Of a stretch of 5,992 nucleotides of DNA, positions 5,980-5,992 are shown piece after piece. The DNA is from Saprospiraceae bacterium (GTDB taxonomy: Bacteria; Bacteroidota; Bacteroidia; Chitinophagales; Saprospiraceae), in assembly GCA_020849825.1 (NCBI GenBank), contig JADZFP010000640.1, forward strand, positions 1 to 5,992, given 5' to 3'. Both the position numbers and the translations under genes were made by a program. Every line of letters starts with the position of its first letter. Within the stretch, counting starts at the first letter, position 1. The notes under the pieces were generated by a model that saw nothing but the letters and a program-made list of their open reading frames with translations, was not told the origin of the DNA and did not search any database.

Positions 5980-5992
5980 CAATCGGTACAAT
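5980..5992. repeat. Start of a third repeat unit, cut by the window edge
   Basis: CAATCGGTAC matches the start of copy 2 (CGATCGGTAC) with one change, at the expected spacing of 135 bp. Only 13 bases are visible and the last three diverge, so it may be a residual end and not a full copy. Confidence 0.45.

Noticed and set aside
5707..5992. CRISPR array
   Set aside because: The units are 135-138 bp and almost wholly identical, without short repeats alternating with unique spacers.

Overview
The window looks like chromosome from a member of the Bacteroidota, most likely the Saprospiria (Saprospiraceae/Lewinellaceae/Haliscomenobacter-like). I infer this from three things: type IX secretion (T9SS) type A C-terminal sorting domains, a large Cys-rich HYR-like/dockerin-like surface protein of a kind common in that group, and Bacteroidota-type promoters (TTG - about 20 nt - TAnnTTTG). 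No search was run, so the lineage is an inference.

Minus strand, 1-3834: one uninterrupted reading frame enters from an ATG at 3834 and leaves the window at base 1 without a stop (1278 codons visible). I translated it codon by codon. The first ~592 residues are a signal peptide plus the two-component-regulator type beta-propeller normally found in front of Bacteroidota sensor kinases. At about 2050-2061 the frame changes abruptly, with no stop and no shift, into the C-terminal part of a giant secreted surface protein: Cys-rich beta domains, HYR-like units, a CarboxypepD_reg-like domain and paired dockerin-like repeats. Base composition changes at the same place, from AT-rich propeller to GC-rich adhesin. 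It is either a real gene fusion made by recombination or an assembly/amplification chimera. This is the main discovery candidate and the main caution about the window.

3835-4082: divergent intergenic region with a possible promoter on each strand.

Plus strand, 4083-4778 and 4920-5618: two tandem paralogous secreted proteins of 231 and 232 residues. Each has a signal peptide, one compact passenger domain with a conserved CDxxLCY motif, and a T9SS sorting domain. By hand count the passengers are about 72% identical, while the sorting domains are only about one third identical. The second gene has its own good promoter at 4827-4856, and a strong hairpin terminator follows at 5666-5699.

5700-5992: non-coding. 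It holds two near-identical tandem units of 138 and 135 bp and the first bases of a third. Each unit ends in a GC-rich palindrome (GCGCCGACCT...AGGTCGGCGC), and the hairpin core is in opposite orientation in the two copies. These look like REP/MITE-type intergenic elements.

All predicted proteins are exported. The two small genes are probably T9SS cargo. The large frame has an export signal, but the kinase end expected of a propeller sensor is replaced by a surface-protein end.
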